This document shows positions 47,916-59,820 of a stretch of DNA of 64,000 nt, piece by piece (position 1 is the stretch's first letter; each line of letters begins with the position of its first letter). The notes under the pieces are model-generated. The model saw only the letters and a list, made by a program, of their open reading frames with translations, did no database searches and was not told where the DNA came from. Source of the DNA: Sternotherus odoratus (lineage: Eukaryota > Chordata > Testudines > Kinosternidae); the NCBI GenBank assembly GCA_032164245.1, contig JAVMKO010000003.1, positions 95,603,890 to 95,667,889 on the forward strand, read 5' to 3'. The position numbers and the translations under genes are program-made.

Positions 47916-48075
47916 CAGGCCTGCACAACTTGGAAAGCAGCGATGGACATATTACTGCAAAAAACCCAGCTGCGGGCCGAAAAGCCCCGCCCTCGCCCCG
48001 CCTCCATCCTCTTGCCCTCAACCACCCCCGCTTGGCTTGCCCCACCCCTACTCACCCCCTGCGGGTCACACAGTG
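47916..48075. mobile_element. truncated hAT-type MITE left end
   Basis: CAGGCCTGCACAACTTG at 47916 and the downstream CCAGCTGCGGGCCGAAAAGC and CCCGCCTCCATCCTCTTGCC match a GC-rich hAT MITE family I recall from turtles. No right terminus or second copy of the flank ACCTAGAG was found, so the right end is lost. Confidence 0.55.
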
Positions 48076-49599
48076 AGCCCATGCAGGCTTCATCTACAGT
48101 AAGTAAAGGCTTTTCATCCATCGTATGTGTGGTAGGGTCGAACAGCAGCTCTTCAAGAGAACCCAGGTGTCAGAATGTCTGAGTATGAAGGGCTTGGATA
48201 CTGTACTTATAGTGCTCTCCACTCTCCTCATAATGGATGTTTGTAAGGTAAATAGAATAGCTGCTATTCTAGGTTCTAGCTCAGTACACCAGTCATTTTG
48301 ATCTCTACAATACCAAACAAATACCAAAGGCCAGATTTCAGGGGATTTGCACCATCAGAGAGAGGTTCTGTCCCCCAAAATGGAGAGAAACAAAGTGAAA
48401 AACTAATCAGAATCCACAAGTCGCTGTGTATGTATGTGTATATAGTGTATACAGGACTGACTTCCTAAATACACTATACAGTCAAGAAGCAGTGAAGTAG
48501 ATTTTGAACCTGTTTGTGTGTTACACTAACAGAATAACATGCTTATATATAATGTGCCTTGTATTTCATCTTTCAGTAAAATGCACTGGAACTATTCACC
48601 TTAGGCAGAAACATACAGCAATCCCAAACGTCCGTTTAGCCAAAATTCCTGATAGCTATACCTTGATAAATGGTCTAACTAGGATCTGTCTGTCTTTTTC
48701 CTTCTGGAGTGGGGAAATTGTCACATTGCTTTGTAACCTAAAACTCTCTATCCTTTCCTTAGGTTGTTCCCACTATATGTTATTCTGCAATAGCTATGGT
48801 ATCCCACCAGGTTGATGGTTACCACTTTTACTTAGTCAATATCCAGAGTCTAATCTCTTTTTGCTTCTTAGGGATTGGCCTTGTTCCTAACATTTTCAAA
48901 ATGTTTGCAGTGGGAGACTAAAACAGTGGGTTAGTCAAAATCATGTCCAAGAGCCTGTATTATGAACATCATTAAAGCTCTGAGTGTGTTTTTTCCTGTA
49001 CATTAGATTCCCAAAGTTGTTGTGATATTTTTAAAGTTGTTTTTAAATATGAACTGGGCAGGTCTATTCTACTAAATAGCATTTAACAATATGAGACATC
49101 ATCATGTTTTTTCTGTAATTCTGGCTAACCAAGTACAGAGCTGTTTCAGCAAGCTGCGTCCTTGAGCTGCTGTGTTGTTTGTACATGCTAATAAGGAGAA
49201 TGAGGAGAATTAATAAGCAAGTGTGAGAGTCGGACATGGTTTGCATGGTTTCTTGAAAATATTTCCAATCCTTCTTAATACAAAAAGAACACAAAGCTAT
49301 TGTATTATTTTAAAAGTTAATTTTAATATTTAGTTTAATATTTTGGGGGCATCAGTTGTTAAACATCTGTCATGCTGCACAAATTAAAATACTAATTTTA
49401 ATTATTGTTGAACCCCGTGACCTGAGAGGTGGGGAAATGGCTCCGACATAACAAAGAAATAGTTAAAAGTAAAGTCTGAGAAAAACTGGAAGCCAAAATC
49501 AAAACTGTACTGACCTGAATGGAAAGCCGTTACATCAAGCTATTTATCTAGCTACAGACATGCTTAAGGGGGTAGCGGGAGTTCCATAGGTAGATGTCA
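48076..49599. other. noncoding DNA, no gene seen
   Basis: A small hairpin at 48440-48480 (TATAGTGTA ... TACACTATA) is the only structure. Frames of 76-103 codons have no known domain. Confidence 0.4.
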
Positions 49600-50350
49600 T
49601 TCCCTGAACCAAAAAGGCCTTGACCCACACAGTCTGAGTAAAACCTTGGGATGGAGAACAGGGAAATCCCAGGTGATCTCAGCTTTTTGTGGGGTATATG
49701 GTAATTGATGCTCACTCCAATATCTCAGGTCTAGATTATCAAGAGCTTTATATACCAACAGAAAGTCCTTGAAGCTTCACCAAAAGGTAATGCAGATCAC
49801 AGAACGTACTCACTAATCCACTGTCCCTGCATCTAGAAGCAAATAGGCAATCATATCCCACAACAGTTGACATTTCTGGGTCAATTTTAAGGGATGTTCA
49901 AGTAAGGGGGAATTACAAATAACTAGACTGTGATTCTGAAAGGTATGAATGACTAGACTAGAGCAACATTCCTGTTTAATAGAGAACGGGAGACTTTCTA
50001 GAGGAGCCAGACATGGTAATAGCTACTTAGGAGTACCTGCTTTAACATGGCCTTCCATGCTAAATAATCAATCCAGAACATATCTCCTCCATCAGCAGCA
50101 AACCCAGCATCTTCTAATTGACCAGAACTAGCACAAAATTATACTACTCAGCCTCATTTAGTTTGCTTGGTCCCACCAAACATGAGATGGACCTCAAAGA
50201 GGGGAAGACAGTCTGACACTAATGCAGGACAGCCTATGCATTTTTCCCATCCTGTTCTGATATTGTTATCATGAAGGGGAACCAGAGGAAAAGGCAACCC
50301 CTTTCGAATCTGATTGAACTTCTCAACGAAGACTCAAGACAAAAACACCA
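49600..50350. repeat. possible diverged interspersed repeat
   Basis: The text around 49728-49800 (CTAGATTATCAAGAGCTTTA, AGTCCTTGAAGC, AAGGTAATGCAG) resembles an old vertebrate repeat in which such a block recurs. Family and limits are unknown. Treat as a hint. Confidence 0.25.
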
Positions 50351-50485
50351 CAATAAGTGATTACTTACATATTTCTTTAATTTTTGTTTTTATTTTGTTT
50401 TGAACATAGTTTAAAAGTCCCAGAAGCCAGCCTTTTTAATAAGTAGGCAAGTGGTAAAAATTTATATCTTCTAAGTTCCCTAGAG

Positions 50486-50702
50486 CAGTTGTCCAACAGA
50501 TGATAATAGAAAGAAAAATGGCCCTTGTGGGCAAATTTAGCCCATAGAATTCTATTGTGTGGCCTATAAAAACTTTAGGAGCCAGCATGGAGTGCTTCAC
50601 CTTCATCAGAGTGGCAGCAGTCTACTCCATATTATGCAAATAGACATAGCCTTCCACCTCCTGCTTGTGCAGCTCCAGCAGATAAAGTTTGGAGACCCCT
50701 TG
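50486..50702. mobile_element. probable hAT-type MITE relic
   Basis: The left end CAGTTGTCCAACAGATG and right end AAAGTTTGGAGACCCCTTG are weak inverted termini of Charlie style (a CCAAAC/GTTTGG core). Internal GGCAAATTTAGCCCAT and GTGTGGCC fit the GGCC-rich subterminal pattern. No convincing 8-bp duplication. Confidence 0.45.
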
Positions 50703-50802
50703 GTCTGAGAGTGATGTTCAGTTTATATGTATTAGAAGTTTTCATCCGAGTAGTAAATCGTAGATAAAATAATCTTGCTAAGCATTAGTAATAACAGAAT
50801 AT

Positions 50803-50961
50803 GTCAGAGTGCCAGCCGTGTTAGTCTGTATCTGCAAAAAGAACGCGGAGTACTTGTGGCACCTTTATGCATCTGATGAAGTGGGCTGTAGCCAACGAAA
50901 GCTTATGCCCAAATAAATTTGTTAGTCTCTGAATTGCCACGAGTACCACTCGTTCTTTTTG
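50803..50961. mobile_element. 159-bp inverted-repeat element of the turtle-type repeat family
   Basis: A 27-bp segment CAAAAAGAACGCGGAGTACT... (50835-50861) is matched in reverse complement at 50935-50961. The middle has CATCTGATGAAGTGGGCTGT and ACGAAAGCTTATGCCC, the hallmark of an abundant turtle repeat also seen at 3965-4103 and 15656-15750. AGAATAT at 50796-50802 and 50962-50968 may be its target duplication. Confidence 0.7.
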
Positions 50962-50968
50962 AGAATAT

Positions 50969-51804
50969 TATTAGGGAATCTTAATGAGCCAGGAAAGGGA
51001 CTATTGTTGCTCATACTGGGTTGCCATGAGAGGAAGTGGAGTGCTACAGTCCATCTAGGGCTAGGTTGTTTTGTCTTTATATCTTAAATATGTTGCTACA
51101 GAATATTCATGCTGCTTTGTCTGGATAACACTCCAGCTGTAAAGTGGTGCTGGTGGTTGTTGGTTTTTCTTACCAGTGTGCCATGTTCTTCAGTCCCCCT
51201 TCAGTTTTCAGCCAATATTCTCATACATACTCTCACTGAACCCAAGGGGGGTTGAGTAAACTGAGCAAGGACAAGGATTTGGCCAAATTGTAATAATTTC
51301 CTTACATCATCTAAATGTTTTCCCTGTCTCCTTGGGAAAAGTATTATTCAGCATTACTCCTGATGATTTTTGTGTATGTTACAACTCTTGGCTCTTTGAG
51401 CAGGTGCTGAAAATTGTATGCTTTCTGAATACTTTACAGTTAGTCTTTTGTTGTTTGTAATGCAGTACTGTTTCTGGAGTTCGGAACGTACTGTATGAAT
51501 CTCTTATTTAGAAGCAAAACAAAAATATTTAAGTCTCTCTCCCTAAGGTGGAAGGGTCTTCTGGGCTACTCCCTCATCCATTTGTGGGAGTGCCACATAT
51601 TGTTCAATGGGGGCTCCTCTGGCTGGCCTCAGGTTTCTGAATAGTCTTTCTTTAATTAAAAAAAACCCAAACACACAAACAAGCAATACTACAGCATTGT
51701 TGAATTATGACTTAGAACACCATGTAAGCAATAGTGCTAATCTGATCGGGCGCTAGAATATAGTTTATTCATACGCACGTGCACACTATCAAATAGGAAA
51801 ACAC
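50969..51804. other. noncoding DNA, no gene seen
   Basis: Nothing recognisable. Confidence 0.4.
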
Positions 51805-51807
51805 TTA

Positions 51808-52297
51808 GGGCTTATCTATACTTATCAGGCGATCGATGCACGGTGATCAATGCATCAGTGATCGATTTAGCAGGTCTAGTGAAGACCCGCTAAACTGACC
51901 GCAGATCGCTCTCCCGTTGACTCCTGTACTCTACCTGAGTGAGAATCGCAAGGGAGTCAACGGGAGAGCGTCTCCCATTGACATAGTGTAGTGTGGATCC
52001 CACGGTAAGTAGGTCTAAGTACATTGACTTCAGCTACATTATTCACATAGCAAAGTTGCATAACTTAGGGCTTGTTCTCACTGGGGGGGCGGATCGACGG
52101 CAGATACGCAACTTCAGCTACGTGAATCACGTAGTTGAAGTTTGCGTATCTGCCGCCGACTTACCACTCGTCCCCACGGTGGCGGCAGTCGGCGGCGCGC
52201 TCCCCCGTCAACTCCAGCTTGCCAGACGATCGATCCCGGAGCAGCCTCGTGAAGACAAGCCCTTAGATTGATCTCCCCCTGTAGTGTAGACAAGGCC
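51808..52297. mobile_element. PIF/Harbinger-like foldback MITE (outer element)
   Basis: The left end GGGCTTATCTATACTTA pairs with the right end TAGTGTAGACAAGGCC. The 3-bp duplication TTA (51805-51807 and 52298-52300) is the hallmark of PIF/Harbinger. An internal perfect 18-bp inverted repeat CGCTCTCCCGTTGACTCC (51907-51924 with 51953-51970) makes a strong stem. The segment 52068-52262 is a second, later insertion, so the original element was about 292 bp. No transposase. Confidence 0.88.
52068..52262. mobile_element. PIF/Harbinger-like MITE nested in the previous one
   Basis: GGGCTTGTTCTCAC at the left and GTGAAGACAAGCCC at the right are inverted termini, flanked by TTA at 52065-52067 and 52263-52265. 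A 28-bp foldback stem (52098-52125 with 52127-52155) contains GCAACTTCAGCTACGTGA. The termini are closely related to those of the host element, so one family inserted into itself. Confidence 0.88.
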
Positions 52298-52300
52298 TTA

Positions 52301-53609
52301 GAAACTCTTCGTATCATTTCGAGGCGTCACTGTTGAACAATGAATGGAGTTTGTGTGTACATATATACATGTGTGTATAATTTATTTATAATATGAGTCA
52401 TATAGTTACCTTTGACTATTTTGCACTGTGAGGTGTGAATAAATAAGGCAAAATAAGGTGGTGGGGGTATTCAGTAAGGATTCAGTGGAACACCTACAGG
52501 GGCAATACTATTAAAGACATATGAAACCAAGAGTGGTGCATTTGAGAACCAAGTCAGCTTTTCTTCAGTGAGGTACTGAATTATTCACAGTGAGCTTTTT
52601 CCTTTCTGTAAAAATAGAAAGGTAATGTGTTAAAATCTGTAAATAACCAAAGCAATCTACTAGAATTACAAATGGTTAACGCTCACAAATAACTATTAAT
52701 TAATGCCTAGTTGCCTTGAGGTAATAATGAACCCGGCTATCTACTTTTTGTTCAGTGAAAACCAGGTGATGTATTCTTAGAAGGCTGCAAACAGAGGTGC
52801 CCTTTGATTGATTCTTAGAGAGAGAAATTCACTAATTTTTTACCTGAACAGTATGTGTGGTGGGTGAAGTACCCTCTCATTCCCACTAGAGGGGGGTTCC
52901 TCCCATGCCAGGCCGTAAATGCTTTTTCAGGAGAAGCATGGGGAAATCTCACATGACTCTGTATCTTGCTTGAATATTATACAGAATTTATCTGACAGTG
53001 TCGACTGTCCCTCATGTCTAATAGATCCTAAATAAATCTTTGTACAAAGAGGTGAAAAATAAACCGAATAGAGTACAGCGTGAGTTTTAAAAATGCAATA
53101 CTAACAAAGAATTCAGAATGATTTCTATTGGACTGTCTTCAAGATGAAATAAAATATTATAGCACAGAATTGGTTGAAAAGTCCAAGATCTAAGAGCTTG
53201 GCAGTGCCTCTTTGATCCTTGCTGGAAAAATAGAAGTGACATTATCAGGGCTATTCCAGTAACGTTTATAATTAGAATCTCCAACCAGTCACAGTGTGAT
53301 AGCTACATTCTGAGGTTTTGAATTGTGTTTATAATACTTTTATATAGGAAATTCTTCCATTTGTAAAGAGAAAGTATAGTATAACATCTTAAATTTGCTT
53401 TTATTGTTTGGGGTGTCACAATTCGTTGCCATCTTTGGTTCCATGATTTGGAGGGCAAAGTGAAACTGGAACTGATGTTTTGTAAATGTACATTTTCAAA
53501 TGGTGACATCAAGAACATTCTCTTTTTCCCTTAAAGGGGAAGGGGAGAGGCAGAGAGAGCAGGGTTGTACTTTAAATATCTTTTTAGGGAAGAGCCATAT
53601 GTGTTGTAG
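52301..53609. other. noncoding DNA, no gene seen
   Basis: Short AT-rich frames only. Confidence 0.4.
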
Positions 53610-53790
53610 GGTGATGCTTGAGCTGAGTGCGATGCTTAGTTCTAATCCTGCATCTAATACTTAGTCCTTGTGTAGCCTTGGGCAAGTCAGTTAGCCCTGT
53701 GCATCAGCTTCTGCAAACTGTCCTATGGATATTTAGAAATCTCACCAGAATTGTTTATTTTGTATTTATAAAGCCCTATGAGTATTAAGA
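53610..53790 (+). repeat. MIR-like SINE relic
   Basis: The block CCTTGTGTAGCCTTGGGCAA followed by GTCAGTTAGCCCTGTGCATC closely matches the MIR core (TGTGACCTTGGGCAAGTCACTTAACC). It is followed by a decayed tail with TTATAAAGCCCTATGAGTAT. Confidence 0.75.
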
Positions 53791-54329
53791 GCTCATAATT
53801 ATCATTATTAGATGGATTTTATTTATGTGGATTTTTCTTACTCTGTTCCCCCATCTGCTCCACATCCCTCTCAGGATCCCATTTGGGAGTCGGTCAGGGC
53901 TGTTTCTTAATCAGCAGGACAGTTATAGTTGAGGAGCATGTGGCACGTGCTCTCTTCTCCATCCCAGGGTACATTAGAGTGCCCCCTCTCCTTTTTATGT
54001 ACAGAATGAATAGTTATATGTTGTTAGATCATGACACAAATAGGTTAAAGTGCTGCCATGGTGGTTAGTTTGTCAGCCTTTCCATTATAAAATGTCTTTT
54101 TTAGAGGTTTATAACTCAAGCATTAAAATTTGCTCCAGGCTGAAACTTGCCATTCATTTCTTTTCTTGATTTGCTTGAAATCCTTCTTTCCTTTTTAAAA
54201 TTAAACTGTAGATTAGATACATTAGTTCTAGTTATACTAGTTGTATAAATTATAATGCATTATTAGCATTTTAAAATAAAATGTAAATCAAAGGAAGGAA
54301 GTGTTTTCTACTGTTTAAAGCAGGCGGGA

Positions 54330-54545
54330 ACTAAGGGTAGGAATCCTGATTTCTGTTCCTGGATCTGCAACTGATGTGGTGCCTGCCAATGGGCGAATCA
54401 CTTAACCTTTCTGTGCCTCCTTTCCCTATATGTAAAATGGGATGAGGACACTTCCCAACCTTAGAAGGGTATCGTGGGCTTAATTAATTAGAATTTAGAA
54501 GAGCACTTTGAGATTTTCAGTGTAGAAGTGCTGAAATATGAAATA
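54330..54545 (+). repeat. MIR-like SINE relic
   Basis: CTGTTCCTGGATCTGCAAC, GGCGAATCACTTAACCTTTC, TGTGCCTCCTTTCCC and TGTAAAATGGGATGAGGAC follow the MIR consensus in order. A tail AGCACTTTGAGATTTTCAG and GTAGAAGTGCTGAAATATG follows. Confidence 0.82.
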
Positions 54546-57500
54546 TGTACAAGAAGCTGACATTTTCAGTGGAAAATCAGATACTGTGCCTGTTTTTCCA
54601 TTCTCTCAGCTCTCTCAGTCCAGATTAATAGGTTACCAACTCCTAGACCTGTTAGCTGCAAGGCAACCAATAAGTAATTTCACTTTTGGCACTTAACAAC
54701 CCTATGTCCCTTGAGCTCCCAAACCTTGCAGTCAGGCAGAAACAGTCTTTGCCGGGAGAGATCTTATTCTCTCAATTCCAGAGTTTCAGAAGAATCTGCT
54801 CCGCCGAAGACAGGACTGGGGTCTATAAGTGAGACTTTATGCTGCCTACTTTCCAGCTGCCGTTTTTCCACTTTGTGGTGATGCAAGAGAATTAGTCTAG
54901 TGGGGAGGAGTTGAGGGGGGGGGGGAGTAGGAGCTTAGATCATTCTGGTCTGTTGTGTCAGATAATTACCCTGCCAGGTGATTCTGAATGTTCACAGGAA
55001 ACTTCTTGTGACTCATCCTCCATGGGAAAACATGGTTCCAGCTGTATTACAGTAAGTAAGGTGTGTGGCACTGGAAAATTGTGGTCTGCCCTCCTGCCAT
55101 GGCTTAGGCAGGTTACCTACTTTGTGTGTAGGTCTTAAAGACTGATTGTGGAGCTCCCTCTTTCTTCTCTGAGGATTTCTGTGGTTGGTTGTTAGTTTGG
55201 CATGGCCAATTCCCTATCTAGGTTTCCATGTGGTAGACTACACAGGGGGCCCCACTTCCAGGATGTTCATTTGGCCTGGATTTTGGTGCTGTGCTCAGTG
55301 AAGGTTTCTGATAGTGGCTAAATTTGAAATGATCTTTCTCCTTATAATTTCAGGTTGAAGTCTTGGCCTCGGAGGATGCCTCATTTGGACTGAAGGTGTG
55401 TAGTTTGATGTAGTTTTGTTATATAGGCCCTATCAATTTAGAACTGATGGATCCGACGTCACAGAAGAGGATAATTTCCTACCTGAGATTTGGGAGTTCT
55501 GTGATTCAGATCCACCAGTTCAACAACTATCCCATAGTCCTGAAACTCTGAGGATGAAATGTGGGGCTGTTTGGTGGTATTATTTCCTTTCGTTTACTCA
55601 GGGAAATGTTATTTATGGGAGTGAAAATAGCAAAGCAAAAGGTAGTGTTCTAATGACTTTTAAAATTGCAGTTGACTGAGTGCTGGATTTGTTCATGTTC
55701 CATAAATTTGCAACTCACAAGTCTCAACAATTAAGTACCAGTAGCCATTATCTGATTTGCAATCTGTTGGTTAACTCATTTGTTCATGGCCCTTATTCAC
55801 AATGCACCCCAAGCAGAAAGCAGTTTATTCAGCAGCTGTTTCACCCTGTGTTCAATTGTAAGTGTATCCATGGCACACTGGATACATGTTCCAGAGAACA
55901 CTCCAGAGCGATTCTGCAAACTGGTTGGGGTGCATCCTAGTGCTTATTGGTCGGTGTACCTTATGGTGTTGATCACAGTTCTTAATTGAATGCTAGTAGC
56001 AGATGATTTTAGGCAAGGCAGATTGTGTGTAGGCTATAGCCAGCTAGCTGAGAAGAGATAAGGGAGGGGGAAGAGATTGTAGGAACATTAGGGTAAATCA
56101 TGACAATGAAGAGTCCCCTGCTGCTGAAAACCCACATGCTGCGATACCACTGCAGGTGAGAAAATAGCAGTGATATTACTACCAAAGTGAAACAATCAAG
56201 AGAAGATGAAATAACTTCTGCAAGTTTATAAGGAATACCATAAACAAAAATAAGCCCAACAAAAAAAATTCCTAAATTTGAACACTTTAAAAGCATCTAA
56301 ACATTTATGATAATATGACTTTTGGTTATGTCCTTGTTGCATGTTTTTGTGCTGTGATAGCTGAGAAAATTATTAAAAAATAAATAGTGCTATCCCAGTA
56401 TTATATGAAGTATTTAACATATGGGAGTCAGCAGCATTTTCCATTTTTTATTTAATACCCAGCATGCATACAGAATATTCGTTGAATATTTAATAAATCT
56501 GGAGGGTCAACTCTTGTGAACTCATCTCCATAATCCTTCATACTAGCTGGGTAAACAGAAGTATTACTGAAGATTATTGTAGCAATAGCTCTCACAATCT
56601 AACCCACTGTGGAAAAGACTATGCTATTGTTTTATGGCCTAACTTGCAGGTTGCTTTCAGTCTTAAAATCAACTTCCTAGAGATCACAGTTTGAAGCTCC
56701 TTTTTACATCAGTAATTTTAATGATTTCTCATAATCTTTTGGATTTTATAAGTCTGGATCTGTACAAGTGTCACTTCTAGTATCACCTACTAGAGACATG
56801 AGTGGGGTCTTTCTATAAAATATTATAATCCCAGGAGGCTTTTTTTCTCTTACCTCAAAAAGTAGCTTTACTAATATAATGTCCGTATCTAGAGAAGGAA
56901 TACCATGGGCTATTTGTGTGTGTGTGTTTGTATGTGTATTTAAGAGATGAATAGGCCTTGGTATTTATATCTATAGCTATATAAAACACCAAGGACTAGA
57001 GAAAAAAACAGATGTGTTAAAGTTTACTGAATCCAACATTCAGCTAACTGGCTTAACATTTTTTCTCACACCTGTTTCCAAAGTCTACATAACTGTTTTC
57101 TTTCCCCTTAAAACTGAGTGCCTCCCCTTTTTTTCTGAATGCAAAATAAATGTCCTGCAGACCAGTGCTAATGAGCAACACTATGCTAACAAACCTGTGT
57201 GTGTACCCATGGTCAATTGGAATTAACACAGTTTGTGAGGAAAAACAATTTCAGATTCAAGATTCCCAGCAATGGTTCTGAATAGCAAATAAATGTAGTT
57301 CTTAAATTATGAAAATCAGTTTGTGTGGATTTGACTAACTCACAGATAGAGGATGACTTAGATGGAAAGGCTTAAAATCAGAGCTTGCATGACAGTATCA
57401 GCCTGGATTACCAATTTTTAGGCCGCATTTCCTTCCCAGGGGCTGGATTTTCAGCTGCAGATACAATAGGTGCTTCACATTTGGCAGCACCAATAGGTTT

Positions 57501-57838
57501 TTTGCATGTATAAGTGTGTGCGGATGCAGTGGGTGCTGGTGTATTTTTGTGTGGGTTCATCCATTGCACCTGTTGCTGAAAGTTTGTTGGTCTTACTGTT
57601 ATTGAAAGGCCTTTATAATTGTATTTCCTTTAGATTTGTTGGAATAAAAAGGAAAATTAAATTGCTAAAAGAAAGAGTTCATAGTAATATGCTTTTGTTT
57701 TAAATTCTGCCTATTTATTCCATTTAGCAAACACGTAATCTGACGATGTTTAGGAATGTGTGATTTCCCAAGAAAACACATACTTGGGGAATTAGCAAAA
57801 CACAAATTTCTTTACAACATTTGTGCTGTCAGGTGAAG
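54546..57838. other. 3.3 kb of noncoding DNA
   Basis: No gene is recognised. Features are limited to a G run at about 54916-54925 and a short GT run near 56918. Frames of 70-95 codons have no known domain. Confidence 0.4.
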
Positions 57839-57846
57839 GTCTTGCG

Positions 57847-58253
57847 CAGAGGTGGCCAACTTGGGGCTCTGGAGCCAAATGTTGCTCTTCATACGTTAAT
57901 ATGCAATTCCTTGTATAGACTGGAGCTACAGACGCCAACGTTCCAATGTGCCAGCAGGTGCTCACTGCTCAACCCCTGGCTTTGCCACAGGCCCTGCCCA
58001 CACTCCACCCCTTTCTGCCCCCTCCCCTCAGCCTGCAGTGCCCTTGCTCCTCCCCCTCCCCCCTAGAGACTCTGCACATTAAGAAACAGCTGATGGGGAG
58101 GTGCAGGGAGAGAGGGGAGGTGCTGATCACTGGGGCTGCCGGTGGGTGGGAGGTGCTGGGAGGGGGGGGGGAGTTGATGAGGGGCTGCTGATGGATTACT
58201 GTGGCTCTTTGGCAATTGGTAAATTCTGACTCCTTCTCAGGTTGGCCACTCCG
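57847..58253. mobile_element. hAT-type MITE
   Basis: The left end CAGAGGTGGCCAACTTG pairs with the right end CTCAGGTTGGCCACTCCG. The flanks GTCTTGCG (57839-57846) and GTCTAGCA (58254-58261) match at 6 of 8 bases. Subterminal GGAGCCAAATGTTGCTCTTC on the left and GTGGCTCTTTGGCAATTGG on the right also pair in part. It is 407 bp and non-coding, with a G-rich segment near 58095-58180. Confidence 0.8.
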
Positions 58254-58261
58254 GTCTAGCA

Positions 58262-58733
58262 AGACCATTGTTAATTGGTAGATTTTTCCCCTTCCCCTCC
58301 CCCCATAAACCATTAAATATTTGGGACTTTGATGATGCTGGGTATGTTTTAGAAATCTTCAGGATATTTTTGGTTTAAAATCCACACATGGTTTTGGAAA
58401 AAATAGTTGATGTCTATAAATTCCCCCCCTCCCCCCCAAAAAAAAGATTGGTTAAAACAAAGTTATTGGTCCACATTATCAACAAATTCCAGTGAGGCAA
58501 AGGAACAACTTAAGTTACAAACTTTCAAAATTTTGTCTTAAATATTTTATTATTACATGTCTAACTGCATTGCTTTAGCACATTTTTTTAAAGGAGCCTT
58601 TTTTGGTGGACAGAGAGCATTTTTTCCAGATGTGGTTGGATGTGTGTTAAGTCACATTAAAATCAGTGGGAGTTTTGTTTATTGAAAGCACTGTTAAACT
58701 GAGGCCTTTACTATCACTTTCTCTTTACTGTCC
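58262..58733. other. noncoding DNA, no gene seen
   Basis: C and A runs near 58424-58445. Nothing recognisable. Confidence 0.4.
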
Positions 58734-58751
58734 TTTTTTTTTTTTTTTTTT
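58734..58751. repeat. poly(T) tract
   Basis: A run of 18 T. Confidence 0.9.
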
Positions 58752-58851
58752 CCTCTCTGTGAACTTTTCCCTTTAGGACCAAAAGTTTTTTCACTAGGGT
58801 TAATTTTAATGGAAGGGTCCAAGAACATGTTTTCTTGCTTTTGGTTCTGAG

Positions 58852-59045
58852 GCCTGGTCTACACTAAAAGGTTGGGTCGACCTAGCTATGTCACTTGGGG
58901 GTGTGAAAAATCCACACTCCTGAGCAACATAGTTTAGCTGACCTAGCCTCATGTGTAGACTGCACTAGGTCGACACTAGAATTCTTCCATCGACCTAGTT
59001 CCTGCCTCTCGGGGAGGTGGATTAGCTATGCCAATGGAAGAACCC
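58852..59045 (+). mobile_element. PIF/Harbinger-like MITE, truncated at the right
   Basis: The left end GGCCTGGTCTACACTAAAAG matches the terminal motif of the elements at 51808-52297. TGTGTAGACTGCACTAGGTC and CGGGGAGGTGGATTAGCTAT match the body of a common turtle relative. No right terminus follows, and the sequence fades into T-rich DNA near 59050. Confidence 0.7.
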
Positions 59046-59437
59046 CTTTGGGTTTTTTTTAAAATAGTTGGGGTTTACTGGTTAGATAGAAAGAGACCCC
59101 AAGCTTTATAACATGCTCTTTAAATCTCTCCTCTGAGTGGCTGGTAGAAAACAAAAACAATCAGCTTTATGTGCCAGCAATTTTGTAGAATGGAGGCAAT
59201 AACGCAGTGTGATGCAACTGCAGTTTTTGAACTTGTAGGAGTGGCATTGTGCTTTAGTTTAGTTTCTTCTTTCCAGCAAATGGGGATAGGTTTTGATTAA
59301 CTTTAGTATTTCAGGATTTAGCATGATATTTGTGTGTGTGCATGTTCATGTACTAGGAGGGAATGGGAAAACAATGGGTCAGCAATGCATGACCATATAT
59401 TCTGTAGGTGTTTTGGGACAGTTTGACCATGGCTGGC
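59046..59437. other. noncoding DNA, no gene seen
   Basis: Nothing recognisable. Confidence 0.4.
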
Positions 59438-59820
59438 ATATAAGAACAGCCTTACAGGACCAGACCAATGGTCCATCTGGCCCAGTATCCTGTCTTCCAA
59501 CAGTGGCCAATGCCAGGTGCTTCAGGGGGAATGAACAGAACAGGCAATCATTGAGTGATCATCACTCTGTCGTCCACTCCCAACTTCTGGCAAACAGAGG
59601 TTAGGGATACTCAGAGCAAGGGGCTGCCGGTGGGTGGGAGGTGCGTCCTTGCTCATCCTGGCTAAGAGCCATTGATGGACCTATCCTCCCATGAACTTAT
59701 CTAATTCTTTTTTGAACCCTGGTATACTTTTGGCCTACAACATCCCCTGGCAAGGAGTTCCACAGGTTGACTGTGCATTGTGTGAAGAAATACTTCCTTT
59801 TAAACCTGCTGCCTATTAAA
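59438..59820 (-). mobile_element. CR1 LINE 3' end, minus strand
   Basis: Read on the plus strand, it matches the reverse complement of the CR1 3' region: AAGAACAGCCTTACAGGACC, GGCCCAGTATCCTGTCTTCC, GCTTCAGGGGGAATGAACAG, AGGAGTTCCACAGGTTGACT and TTTTAAACCTGCTGCC, ending abruptly near 59820. Only about 380 bp of the 3' UTR is kept. Positions 59613-59650 contain an unusual G-rich replacement. Confidence 0.92.

Noticed and set aside
50486..50702. 8-bp target duplication for the hAT-like relic
   Set aside because: CCCTAGAG on the left and GTCTGAGA or TCTGAGAG on the right do not match convincingly; only the terminus similarity is retained.
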